From assembly GCA_023055425.1 (NCBI GenBank), contig JALGPY010000013.1, positions 14,359,735 to 14,423,734 on the forward strand: a DNA stretch of 64,000 bases, given 5' to 3'. Every line of letters begins with the position of its first letter. Positions within the stretch are counted from its first letter, which is position 1. Under the pieces are notes generated by a model. It had not been told where the DNA came from, did not search any database, and saw only the letters and a program-made list of their open reading frames with translations. A program made the position numbers and the translations under genes. Shown one piece after another: positions 33,898 to 44,361 of this stretch. The stretch is from Linanthus parryae (Eukaryota; Streptophyta; Magnoliopsida; Ericales; Polemoniaceae).

Positions 33898-35454
33898 CTA
33901 GAGCCAATCTGGCGCATATCGTATGCCCATACTCCTAGTGTGCCCTTCATGCTTCCACTGCGTGAGAGGCTTCGTAAGCGGGTCTGACAGATTATCATCT
34001 GTAGGAATCTTGCATATCCGAACGTCTCCTCTATCGATAATATCTCGAATCAGATGAAACTTCCTGAGCACGTGCTTGGACTTCTGGTGCGACCTGGGTT
34101 CCTTTGATTGCGCGATCGCCCCATTGTTGTCACAGAACAACTCCACTGGATCCGCAATGCTAGGGACCACACCAAGTTCAGAAAAAAACTTTCTGATCCA
34201 AACAGCCTCCTTTGCTGCGCCATTTGCAGCAATGTACTCAGCCTCTGTTGTAGAATCAGCTACCGTCTCTTGCTTGGAACTCTTCCAGCTCACCGCTGCT
34301 CCATTCAGGCAAAACACATATCCCGACTGTGATCTAAAGTCATCTCTGTCGGTTTGGAAGCTTGCATCAGTGTAACCCCTTACACGCAATTCTTCCTCAC
34401 CGCCAAACATCAAGAAAGCATCCTTAGTTCTTCTCAAGTACTTTAGGATGTTCTTGACAGCAATCCAGTGACTCTCACCCGGATTGGATTGGTATCCGCT
34501 TGTCATACTCAAGGCATATGACACATCTGGTCTAGTACATAACATGGCGTACATGATAGATCCTATGGCCGAGGCATAGGGAATCCTACTCATGCGTTCC
34601 TTCTCAATCTCATTGGAAGGACAACCACTCTTCGAAAGAGTGATTCCATGTGACATGGGCAAGAATCCCTTCTTGGAATCTTGCATGTTGAACCGTTTCA
34701 ACACCTTGTCAATATATGTACTTTGACTTAGGCCTAGAAACCTCTTAGATCTATCTCTATAGATCTTTATACCGAGTATATAGGCTGCTTCCCCTAAGTC
34801 CTTCATTGAGAAACACTTTCCTAGCCAATCTTTCACAGATTGCAGCATGGGAATGTCGTTTCCAATGAGTATTATGTCATCTACATACAAGACCAGAAAA
34901 GCTACAGAGCTCCCACTAACCTTCTTGTAGACACAAGACTCATCTTCGTTTCTGATGAAGCCAAACTCTTTGACCACTTCATCAAAACGTCGATTCCAAC
35001 TCCTAGAAGCTTGCTTCAATCCATAAATGGATCGTTGCAGCTTACAGACTTTGTTGGCTTGCTTTGGATCCTCAAAACCCTCCGGCTGTATCATATACAC
35101 ATCCTCAAGGAGATTCCCATAAAGGAATGCTGTTTTGACATCCATCTGCCAAATCTCATAGTCGTAGTATGCTGCAATCGCAAGTAGGATTCGGATGGAT
35201 TTGGTCATAGCGACTAGTGAAAAGGTTTCATCATAGTCAATACCATGAATCTGTATGAATCCTTTAGCCACCAATCGGCCCTTATAGGTAATCACATTAC
35301 CATCCATGTCGATCTTCTTCTTGAAGACCCACTTGCACCCTATGGGCCGCGCCCCATCGGGTGGTTCCACCAAAGTCCATACTTTGTTGGTATACATGGA
35401 TTCCATCTCGGATCTCATGGCTTCAAGCCACTTCTGCGAGTCTGGGCCATTCAT
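33898..35454 (-). CDS. ANG3 pol, RT and RNase H part
   Basis: Open frame of 518 codons forming the C-terminal part of the gag-pol polyprotein. RT begins EMESMYTNKVWTLVEPPDG and carries QMDVKTAFLYGNLLEDVYM and VLYVDDIILIGND (YVDD, catalytic Asp pair). RNase H carries TDASFQTDRDDFRSQSGYVF and STTEAEYIAANG, followed by LSDPLTKPL and the terminal ...YAPDWL. All motifs look complete. It is separated from the upstream part by a one-base deletion near 35483 (catcactatgag where ANG2 has catcatctatgag), so the MNG shown as its start is not a natural start. RT copies element RNA into DNA and RNase H removes the RNA strand. Confidence 0.85.
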   Translation of the reverse strand: MNGPDSQKWLEAMRSEMESMYTNKVWTLVEPPDGARPIGCKWVFKKKIDMDGNVITYKGRLVAKGFIQIHGIDYDETFSLVAMTKSIRILLAIAAYYDYEIWQMDVKTAFLYGNLLEDVYMIQPEGFEDPKQANKVCKLQRSIYGLKQASRSWNRRFDEVVKEFGFIRNEDESCVYKKVSGSSVAFLVLYVDDIILIGNDIPMLQSVKDWLGKCFSMKDLGEAAYILGIKIYRDRSKRFLGLSQSTYIDKVLKRFNMQDSKKGFLPMSHGITLSKSGCPSNEIEKERMSRIPYASAIGSIMYAMLCTRPDVSYALSMTSGYQSNPGESHWIAVKNILKYLRRTKDAFLMFGGEEELRVRGYTDASFQTDRDDFRSQSGYVFCLNGAAVSWKSSKQETVADSTTEAEYIAANGAAKEAVWIRKFFSELGVVPSIADPVELFCDNNGAIAQSKEPRSHQKSKHVLRKFHLIRDIIDRGDVRICKIPTDDNLSDPLTKPLTQWKHEGHTRSMGIRYAPDWL

Positions 35455-37847
35455 GGCCTCCTCATAGGTAGTAGGCTCATCACTATGAGCATCGTGTCAC
35501 CGGAATCAGTCACGAGAAGTCCGTACCTCTCGGGTTCCTGGCGCACTCTACTAGATCTACGAAGCTCTTGTGTTACCTGAACAGGTGGCTCCACAACTGC
35601 CTGTGGTTCCTGTTCATGTTCCATAATCGGTTCAGTGATTTGTGGTTCTTGAACTTCTTCAAGTTCTACATTCCTCCCACTTGCTTCTTTAGAGACAAAC
35701 TCTCTTTCTAGAAACACGCCGGTCCGAGCAACAAACACTTTGTTCTCGGTTGGATTGTAGAAGTAGTATCCTTTAGTTTCCTTAGGGTACCCCACAAATT
35801 TACACTTATCCGATTTAGGCCCTAGCTTGTCTGATTGTAAACGCTTTACATAGACATCGCAGCCCCAAATCCTCATGAACGACAGTGTGGGACGCCTCCC
35901 ACTCCACATCTCATATGGTGTCTTCATGACTGATTTAGATGGAACACGGTTAATGGTGAAAGCTGCACTTAATAGAGCGTAGCCCCAAAATGATAATGGA
36001 AGATCGGTTTGACACATCATAGACCGAACCATATCCAATAGGGTTCGATTCCTCTTCTCGGACACGCCATTCCATTGTGGCGTTCCGGGTGGAGTGAGTT
36101 GGGACACGATCCCACACTCTCTAAGATAGTCGTCAAACTCTTGGCTCAAGTATTCTTCTCCACGATCCGATCGTAGAGCCTTGATACTTTTGCCAAGTTG
36201 CTTCTCTACTTCATTCTTGAATTCTTTGAACACTTCAAAGGATTCGGATTTTGCCCTCATAAGGTACACAAATCCATATCTACTGTAATCATCAGTAAAT
36301 GTAATGAAGTAGACATAACCACCCCTGGCAGGCGTGGCAAATGGCCCACACACATCGGTATGTATGAGCGCCAATTGCTCACTAGTCCTCTCACCTTTCT
36401 TATTGAAAGGGGACTTTGTCATTTTTCCCAATAAACAAGCCTCACATGTCTCATATGATTCAAAATCAAATGAGTCTAGCAATCCATCCTTATGGAGTCT
36501 AGATACACGTTTCTCATTTATGTGGCCTAAACGACAATGCCATAAATAAGCAGGATTTAAATCATTTATTTTAATCGGCTTGGTATTAACGTTGTAGACA
36601 GGATTGCTTAGATCAAGGACATAAAGTCCATTAAATAATTGCGCACTAAAATAGTGAATATTATTCAAATAAAAGGAACAACAATTGTTCTTTATTGAAA
36701 TAATAAAACCTTCCTTGTCCAAACAAGAAATAGAAATAATGTTTCTGCTCATAGCAGGCACAAAATAGCAATTATTTAATTCTAAAACTAATCCTGAAGG
36801 CAGAGATAGCTCGCACACGCCTATGGCCAACGCAGCAACCTTTGCTCCATTCCCAACGCGTAGATCTACCTCCCCTTTAGCCAATCTTTTACTTCTCTTT
36901 AGATCCTGCATATTTCGACAAATATGAGATCCACATCCAGTATCTAATACCCATGATGTAGAGACAGTTAAATTGACATCTACAACAAAAATACCTGGTG
37001 GTGGTGGAATCACTATTCCAAGCCTCTTGTCCTCCAGATATTTTGGGCAGTTCCTCCTCCAGTGTCCAGGTTGACTACAGTAGTGACATTCACCCTTAGT
37101 CACGACTTTGGCAATGCCACCAACAGGCTTAAGGGCTTGTTCCTTGGACTTGGCAACTGACTTGCCTTTGCCCTTGGAGGAAGAGGCAAACTTTTTGCCC
37201 TTTCCTTTATGCACCATCATAATGGCCTTGCCCTTACCCTTGTTGATGCTCTGTTCAGCCGTCCTCAACATGTTGAGCAAATCCGGCAGTGGTTTAACGA
37301 TCTCGTTCATGTTATAGTTCATAATGAACTGTCCATAACTCTCAGGCAACGATTGCAACACGAGATCGGTTGCCAACTCTTGGCCGACCTGGAACCCAAG
37401 CCGGGCGAGATTCTCCAAGTACCCGATCATTCGGAGTACATGGGGTCCCACCGGGTTCCCTTCTGCCAGATGACATTTGAACAGTGCCTTTGAGACCTCA
37501 TACCTCTCTACCCTCGCCTGCTCTTGGAAGAGCTGCTTTAGATGTTCGATCATATCGACAGCATTCATGTTCTCATGTTGCTTCTGAAGCTCAGAGGTCA
37601 TGGTGCAAAGCATTAGGCAGGCCGCATCATTAGCGTCATCAACACGCTTTTGATACGCCTTTAAGGCAGCAGGTGTCTGGTTCTCTGGACCTTCTGGAAC
37701 TTGCTCCTCTATTGCGTACAGCTTCTTCTCTTGCTTGAGAACAATTCTCAAGTTTCTGTACCAATCAAGAAAGTTGGTTCCAGAGAGCTTGTCCTTCTCA
37801 AGGACAGATCGTAGGGAATGTTGTGAACTCGATGAGTTGTTTGCCAT
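35451..37847 (-). CDS. ANG3 gag, protease and integrase part
   Basis: Open frame of 798 codons from ATG at 37845-37847 (MANNSSSSQHSLRSVLEKDK). Gag occupies roughly residues 1-250. The CCHC knuckle CHYCSQPGHWRRNC is near 255, after a Lys/Gly-rich basic stretch. Aspartic protease VLDTGCGSHICRN is near 305, GAG-pre-integrase LWHCRLGHINEKRV near 425, and the integrase core HTDVCGPF, LRSDRGEEY, NGVSEKRNR (D, D, E) at about 500-620. The frame is lost after GDTMLI because of the one-base deletion near 35483. The true polyprotein would be about 1310 residues with the part at 33898-35454. Gag, protease and integrase could still be made from this copy if transcribed. Confidence 0.88.
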   Translation of the reverse strand: MANNSSSSQHSLRSVLEKDKLSGTNFLDWYRNLRIVLKQEKKLYAIEEQVPEGPENQTPAALKAYQKRVDDANDAACLMLCTMTSELQKQHENMNAVDMIEHLKQLFQEQARVERYEVSKALFKCHLAEGNPVGPHVLRMIGYLENLARLGFQVGQELATDLVLQSLPESYGQFIMNYNMNEIVKPLPDLLNMLRTAEQSINKGKGKAIMMVHKGKGKKFASSSKGKGKSVAKSKEQALKPVGGIAKVVTKGECHYCSQPGHWRRNCPKYLEDKRLGIVIPPPPGIFVVDVNLTVSTSWVLDTGCGSHICRNMQDLKRSKRLAKGEVDLRVGNGAKVAALAIGVCELSLPSGLVLELNNCYFVPAMSRNIISISCLDKEGFIISIKNNCCSFYLNNIHYFSAQLFNGLYVLDLSNPVYNVNTKPIKINDLNPAYLWHCRLGHINEKRVSRLHKDGLLDSFDFESYETCEACLLGKMTKSPFNKKGERTSEQLALIHTDVCGPFATPARGGYVYFITFTDDYSRYGFVYLMRAKSESFEVFKEFKNEVEKQLGKSIKALRSDRGEEYLSQEFDDYLRECGIVSQLTPPGTPQWNGVSEKRNRTLLDMVRSMMCQTDLPLSFWGYALLSAAFTINRVPSKSVMKTPYEMWSGRRPTLSFMRIWGCDVYVKRLQSDKLGPKSDKCKFVGYPKETKGYYFYNPTENKVFVARTGVFLEREFVSKEASGRNVELEEVQEPQITEPIMEHEQEPQAVVEPPVQVTQELRRSSRVRQEPERYGLLVTDSGDTMLIVMSLLPMRRP

Positions 37848-39518
37848 TTGGAATTCTACAAAAGGAAAATACGCAAGTTTTAGTATTTATGAATTTTTGA
37901 CTATATTTAATAATGGCTAGTTTATTAAATATAGCTCCCACTATTTTTCTACGGATTAATAACCCTCAAGATATTAATGCGGAAAATATCCTTATATTTT
38001 CTAGTGGGCCAAGATCCATCTTTTTCATCTTCTTATGAGCTTGCTTTGGCAAGTCACCCATAATTCGACTATTTCTTAGGTAGGAACAATTCCAATTGCA
38101 TCCCATATGCAACTCTTGGTTCAATCGGGCAAATAACTCCTTATTTATCCATCCATATGGATAATCCCAATTGATTGCCTCTAGGTTTCTTAATAAAATT
38201 AATAGCCTAGTTGTGTTCAACCTCTTATCTAAACAATTGCACATTGTCACGTGCCATCGCATTCCATCATTATGAACCAAGTCGCCATGCTTTGGCACGC
38301 ACGAACTTGATAAATAATGATGATAATGAGTGTTTAAATAACGAGAAGGCAAGAACACAATATTTTAATTTGAGGGATTTTTCTTCAATTTTTTAATTGT
38401 TTTGTTGATCATTATCAACTAATCTATCTATTTGAGTTTGGGCACAACTCCAAATAATAGATCCGGGTTGTCTAATTATCTTATTATCCTAATTGCATGC
38501 ATCATCCATACACCAACCACACAAATAATAAGACAATAAATAAACAACCACAAAACAGAAATTAAACGTGATGTGGATATGGCCTTTTCTAGACTAAGAT
38601 AATTCCAAGCCAATGGAATTATCTATGAACCCTAAGCAAACACATCTCCATGCGTCTTGATCTTTTGGTCCATCCTTCATAGTCATGTGGAATGCTCCAT
38701 GCTTCATGCTCCATCTTTTTGTGGCTTCTTTGGCTTTGGGCTTCTTTTCTTCAATCTTGGCTAACAATCTACTTTATCTAGCACTAGCTAATATCTATAC
38801 TAAATAAAAAAAATCTCACAAGTTGAGGAAAAAAATGGCACGCAGGCCATAAAACCCTAATTAATTATTACAATTAATTGATCAGCTCGCAGGCCGTAAA
38901 ACCAAACCACAAAATTAAACATCCACATCAAACCACATCCTAAGGCCATATCCAATCACCATGCGATTTGCACATAAACAGTTAAAATCCAATTTTAACG
39001 CGCTTGGTCAATTTTAATTGATTTTAGGATTTCTAGGGTTAAAACGGTCCATGGGCCCAACAATCCAATTGCACGGACCCAAACAAAGTGAACCATAAGT
39101 CCCTAGGGCCGGCCCGGCCCAAAACCCGCAAGCTAGGCCCGCGGGTTAGGGCCGCCCGGCCCCTTAGGGCGCCAATCTTGGGCGGCAAGCAAGGGGGGCG
39201 GTCCCCTAGGGGGCCGAACCTCCTTATGGAGGTTGTTTCCAAAACAACCTCCTTGCTTGGAGCCCAAGTTTGGTTGTTTCCTTGTTTTGGGAGAACTCCT
39301 TCTTCCCCAAGGATGCCCAAACCCTAGATCTAAGATCCTAAAATTTCTCAAACTCACCAATTCATGCATCCAATGCAAAATTGGGTCTTGTTATGATCTA
39401 ATTATTGACAAATTGCATCCCATGCTTGATTTGTCTTGTTTTACGCGATAAACAACAATTTAAGGTGTAAAACAACAAGAATGTAACACATAAACTACGT
39501 TTATGCTCTATGACCTGT
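37848..39518 (-). other. ANG3 untranslated leader
   Basis: About 1.7 kb between primer site and gag ATG, a length usual for Angela-type elements. It is AT-rich except for a GC-rich block at about 39050-39215 that has counterparts in ANG1 (12400-12545) and ANG2 (42370-42530). No gene is recognised; short frames in the GC-rich block are chance. Confidence 0.8.
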
Positions 39519-39531
39519 GGCTCTAATACCA
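39519..39531 (-). other. ANG3 primer binding site (tRNA-iMet type)
   Basis: Complement TGGTATTAGAGCC, one mismatch from the consensus TGGTATCAGAGCC, 1 bp from the LTR at 39533. Confidence 0.88.
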
Positions 39532-39532
39532 C

Positions 39533-40962
39533 TGTAGGGTTTTGATTCATGGATCGCGCAAACGGAAGCATAATCAAACAATATCCATGCAAAACCCTCC
39601 AAGGATCACAAGTCTAGATGCATAACGATAGTGAAGGTAAGAAATCATAAACACACCTTTGGATTCTCCTTGATGACTTCAAACGCGAATAGTGTCACGT
39701 TCTCTATAGTTGATCCACGCCTAGAGTTGATCCTAGATCTCCAATATCCTTGGTGCTAGCCCGGAATGAGAGGAGGGTGAAGGAATCACGCAAAACGAGG
39801 CAAAAGGAAAGGGGCTCGGCCCTTCTTTTGGCCGACGAGGACGAGGGCGGCGGCAAGGGGGGCGTCGGCCTCCTTTGTGGCTTGCTCTCTCTCCTTTGTT
39901 CTCTCCCACTCTTGTTATGTTCTCGTTAGAGCATAAGTTATGAGGAAGGAAGGAAGGAGGGTCCTTTATATAGTCCAACAACTCCTTGTTAACTACCTAA
40001 AGGACTTATTCTAGTCCTACTAGAATTCAATTTAGTCCCTTCCTTGCAAATTAGTCCCTACTAAGTTTGCAAGGGTTTGCAAAGTGATCCTTCTAATTAA
40101 TTAATCCAATTAATTAATTCCCAAATCTAGTACAACTCTATATAGCGTGTGACCCCATAGGTTCTATCTAGTTGGTAGCAACTCTTTGCTAATATGGAGC
40201 GGTTTCTAGCAAAACATCCATTCTAGCCAACTAATAGAATAGTCATCTAGACAACCTTGTACAAGTAATTGTCTCATCCCTTTGCCTCCATATCCGGATT
40301 GGACACGAGACATACAAGTCACACTCGTATATCCAATCCCTAGTTTCTCGATCCATGGAATAGCCTTATTCGTGCAAATAACATCAATATCCTATATTGA
40401 TTTATTTGAGTCTGGCCAGACATTCTATAAGCACTATCCTTCGAGTGGCCCAGGATATCTGCTCCCGTTATGTGGGAGGGGCAAATCCTCTCTACGTCCA
40501 CTACGATCTCTAAGCTTGCTTCTCATTGTATCCAGTACACGCCTTTATAACCACCCAGTTACGGTGTAGCGTTTAACGCTACCAAGATCACAATGATCCA
40601 CAACTAGAATATCTAGTGACTTCAAGTCTAAGGATGACAATACCATTGTACCCGAGAAGCACTTGTGACTTAACATAACGTGTGTGTAGCCTTCTCGGTG
40701 ATGGGTCAATCCAGTGCAACATTCCGTAATGCACACCTATGTGTTGGATCGTGATATCTCCATATCAATCCAACCCCATACTAGTCTATAGATGATTGTC
40801 CCATTTAATCATTATACTTGACTAGGGATATTTAAGATAAACAACACGATTGTAAATCTAAGGACTTCATTATATTAAATATCCAATAAATAATAAATGA
40901 ATTTTCTAGCCATATACAAATTCATACTAAACTAGATTGCCTCTAGGGCATCTATTACAACA
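39533..40962 (-). repeat. ANG3 5' LTR
   Basis: 1430 bp, nearly identical to 32454-33883. Its outer end reads ...TGTTGTAATAG on the complement, one change from the usual TGTTGGAATAG. Confidence 0.9.
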
Positions 40963-40967
40963 GTTTC

Positions 40968-41177
40968 ATCAACACGCTTTTGATACGCCCTTAGGGCTGT
41001 GGGAGAATTGTTCTCTGGACCTGCCGGAACTTGCTGCTCTATTGCGTACAGTTTCTTCTCTTGCTTGAGAACGAATCTCAAGTTTCTGTACCAATCAAGG
41101 AAATTGTTTCCAGAGAGCTTGTCCTTCTCAAGGAGAGAGTGTAGGAAATGTTGTGAACTCGATGAGTTGTTTGCCAT
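40968..41177 (-). pseudogene. ANG2 gag, N-terminal part
   Basis: From ATG at 41175-41177 (MANNSSSSQHFLHSLLEKDK) about 70 codons remain open to YQKRVDE, where ANG3 is inserted; the rest continues at 32453. Compared with ANG3 gag, about ten codons between RVD and TMT are missing across the insertion site. That is a small deletion in ANG2 itself, since the ANG3 target duplication is perfect. Confidence 0.8.
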
Positions 41178-42811
41178 TTGGAATTCTACAAAAGGAAAAT
41201 ACGCAAGTTTTAGTATTTGTGAACTTTTAACTATATTAAATAACTGCTAGGTTATTAAACATAGCTCCCACTATTTTCCTACGGATTAATAAACCTCAAG
41301 ATATTAATGCGGAAAATATCATTTTATTTTCTAGTGGGCCAAGATCCATGTTTCATCTCCTTTTGAGCGTGCTTTGGCAAGTCACCCAAAATTAGACTAC
41401 TTTAGGTAGGAACAATTCCAATTGAATCCCATGCAATTCTTGGTTTAATGGGCAAATAACTCCTTATTTATCCATCTGCATCGATAATCCAAATTGATTG
41501 CCTCTAGATTTTAATCATATTAATAACCCAGTTGTGTCCAACCTCTTATTTAAACAATTACACATTACTATCTTGTGCAATCGCATTACATCATTATGAA
41601 CCAAGTCGCCTTGCTTTGGCATGCACGAACTTGATAAATCATGATGACAATGAGTGTTTAAATAACGAGAAGGCAAAACACAATATTTGAACTTTGAGTG
41701 ATTTTAAATTCAATTTTAATTGTTTTGTTGATCCATATCAACTGATCTATCTATTTTGAGTTTGGACACAACTCTAAATAATAGATCCGGGTTGTTAATT
41801 ATATTATTATCCTAATTGCATGATTCAATCATACACCAATCACAAAATAATAAGTCATAAAAAAACAACCACAAAATAATAATAAAAACGTGATATGGAT
41901 ATGGCCTTTTTTAGACAAAGATATTCCCAAGCCAATGGGAATATCTATGAACCCTAAATAACAAACACATCTCCATGCGCCTCTATCTTTTGGTCCATCC
42001 TTCATAGTCTTGTGGAATGCTCCATGCTCCATCCTTTGTGGCCTTTTTTGGCTTCGGGCTTCTTTTCTCCAATCTTGGCTAACAATCTATTCTATCTAGC
42101 ACTAGCTAACAACTATACTAAATATAGTGAATCTCACAAGTTGAGAAAAAAACTGGCTCGTAGGATGTAAACTCTGATTAATTATTACATTAAATTGATA
42201 GGCTCGCGGGCCGTAAACCAAACCAAAAAATTTAAACAATCACATCAAACCACATCCTAAGGTCATATCAAACCACCATGCGATTTTCACATAAACAGTT
42301 AAAATCAAATTTTAACGCGCTTGGTCAATTTTTAATTGGTTTTAGGATTTCTAGGGTTGAAACGGTCAAGGGGCCCACCATCATATGGCCGAACCACCTT
42401 GGAGCGGTCCCGGGCCGAGCCTACGCCGGCCGGCCCAACCAGTGGGGTTGGCAGACCGCCTAGGCCCTCGGTCTAGGTGGCTTGGGCGGCAAGTAAGGAG
42501 AGTTGTGGTCCCTAGTGGCCGAACCTCCTTAGTTGTTTCCAAAACAACTCCTTCCTTGTTCCCGAAGTCCAAAAAGCTTCCAAATATGAAACTAGTTTCC
42601 AAATTGGTACCAAAACCCTAGATCTAAGATCCTCAAAAATTCTCAAACTCACTAATTTATGCATCCAATGCAAAAACTAGGTCTTGTTTGTTTAATTTTT
42701 GACAAATTGCATCAAATGCTTGATTTGTCCATTTTACGCGATAAACAACAAATTTAAAGTGTAAAACTATCAAAACGTAACACATAAACCACGTCTATGT
42801 TCTACGACCTG
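41178..42811 (-). other. ANG2 untranslated leader
   Basis: Aligns over its length with the ANG3 leader (37848-39518), including the GC-rich block at about 42370-42530. No gene seen. Confidence 0.75.
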
Positions 42812-42824
42812 TGGCTCTGAACCA
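42812..42824 (-). other. ANG2 primer binding site, degraded
   Basis: Complement resembles TGGTATCAGAGCC but has lost bases in the middle (plus strand ggctctgaacca). It lies 1 bp from the LTR at 42826. Confidence 0.7.
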
Positions 42825-42825
42825 C

Positions 42826-44221
42826 TGTAGGGTTTTGATCATGGATACGTAGAGGAAAGATAAATTATCCATTCAAGACCCTCCAAGGATCACAGGAAGA
42901 GAATCTTAACGATCGTAAAGGAATAAACATGTTAAACACCTTAGGGTTCTCCTGTGATGACCTGTAACATGAATTGTGTCACGTTACGGTTGATCTACGC
43001 CTAGATTTGAAATTTATATATTTATTCTCCTTAGTTCTAGCTTGGACCGGAGGAAGAGGAAGAAGAAATCACGCAACGGAGATCACAAAGGAAGCTTTCG
43101 GCTTCCTCTTGTGGCCGACAGGTATGGGGGGCGGACGGCTAGGGGCCTCGGCCTCTAGCTTTTCTTGCTCTCTCTCCTTTGTTCTCTCCCAGTCAACTTA
43201 TGTTATGAGCATTAGTGTGGGAAGGAAGCAAGGAGTACCCTTTATATAGTCCAACAACTCCTTGTCAACTACCTAAAGGCCCTTCCTAATCAAACATGAG
43301 TTCGGATTAGTCACTTCCTTGCATATTAGTCCTACTAAGTTTGCAAGGTGTAGCAAAGTGATCCTTCTAATTAATTAATCATATTAATTAATTTACAAAT
43401 CTAGTTCAACCCTATGTAGCGTGTGACCCCATAGGTTCTATCTGGTTGGTAGCAACAATTTGCTAATATGGGGCGGTCTCTAGCAAGGCATCCATTCTAG
43501 CCAACTAATAGAATAGTCATCCGACAAATCTTGTGCAAGTAATTATCACATCCCTTTGTCTCTATATCCGGATTGGACACGAGACATACAAGTCACACTC
43601 GTATATCCAATCCATAGTTTCTCGATCCTGGGAATAGCATTATTCGTGCAAATAACATCAATATCCCATATTGATTTATTTGAGTCTGGCCAAATATTCC
43701 ATAAGCACTATCCCTCGAGTGGCCTCGGATATTTGTTCCCGTTATGTGGGAGGGAAAAATTCTATCTTTATAATCTTACTTTTTATGGTATCCGGTACGC
43801 GCCTTTATAGCTACCCAGTTACGGTGTAGCGTTTGATGCTACCAAAATAACAATAATCCACAACTAGATAAACTAGTGACTTCAAGTCTAAGGATGACAA
43901 TACCGTTGTCACCACGAGAAGCTCTTGTGACTTTACATAACATGTATGTAGCCTTCTCGGAGATGGTTCAATCCAGTATGCCATTACCCTTAATGCATAC
44001 CCATGTGTTGGATCATGATATCTCCATATCAATCCAACCCCATACTATTCTATAGATGATTGTCCTATATAATCATTATAATCGACTAATTTTAGATAAA
44101 CAACACAATTTTAAATCTAAGGACTTCATTATATTAAATATCCAATAAATAATACAACGAATATTCTAGCCAAAATAAGTTCATAGTAAACTAGATTGCC
44201 TCTAGGGCATCTATTCCAACA
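42826..44221 (-). repeat. ANG2 5' LTR
   Basis: About 1396 bp, TGTAGGG...ATTCCAACA on the plus strand. Same sub-family as the LTR at 27375-28777, with clear divergence. Confidence 0.85.
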
Positions 44222-44226
44222 GTTCG

Positions 44227-44347
44227 GATATGCAAGATTCCTACAGATGAGAATCTGTCAGATCCACTTACAAAGCCGCTTGTTCGACGCAACCATGAAG
44301 GGCACACTATGAGCATTGGCATACCGGATGCACCAGATTGGCTCTAG
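44227..44347 (+). pseudogene. ANG1 pol, C-terminal end
   Basis: Reads GYARFLQMR-type sequence in other frames; in the pol frame it gives RICKIPTDENLSDPLTKPLV and ends ...PDAPDWL with TAG at 44345-44347. It completes the ANG1 RNase H left off at 27371 and is followed by the purine tract 44349-44361 (GCAAGTGGGAGAC). Confidence 0.8.
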
Positions 44348-44361
44348 TGCAAGTGGGAGAC

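Larger units (their letters stand above)
32454..40962 (-). mobile_element. ANG3: near-intact, recently inserted Angela-like Ty1/copia element
   Basis: Complete element of 8509 bp: LTRs 32454-33883 and 39533-40962 of 1430 bp each, differing at about eight positions by eye (~99.4% identical), perfect 5-bp target duplication gtttc (32449-32453 and 40963-40967), primer site, purine tract and a gag-pol interrupted by a single frameshift. It sits in the gag of ANG2, where ...YQKRVDE (40968 side) continues into TMTYELHKQ (32453 side). It is the youngest element in the window. Confidence 0.92.
27375..44221 (-). mobile_element. ANG2: Angela-like Ty1/copia element inserted in ANG1 RNase H
   Basis: 3' LTR 27375-28777, gag-pol remnant 28792-32453 and 40968-41177, leader 41178-42811, primer site, 5' LTR 42826-44221. 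The host reading continues across it: ANG1 RNase H reads LIRDIIER before 27371 and RICKIPTDENLSDPLTKPL after 44226. The 5-bp flanks (attgc at 27370-27374, gttcg at 44222-44226) no longer match well, so the target duplication has decayed. ANG3 is inserted in its gag. Confidence 0.8.

Noticed and set aside
39039..39378. Overlapping ORFs on both strands in the ANG3 leader
   Set aside because: They come from the GC-rich block, where stops are rare, are Pro/Gly/Arg-rich and are not conserved in ANG1 or ANG2.
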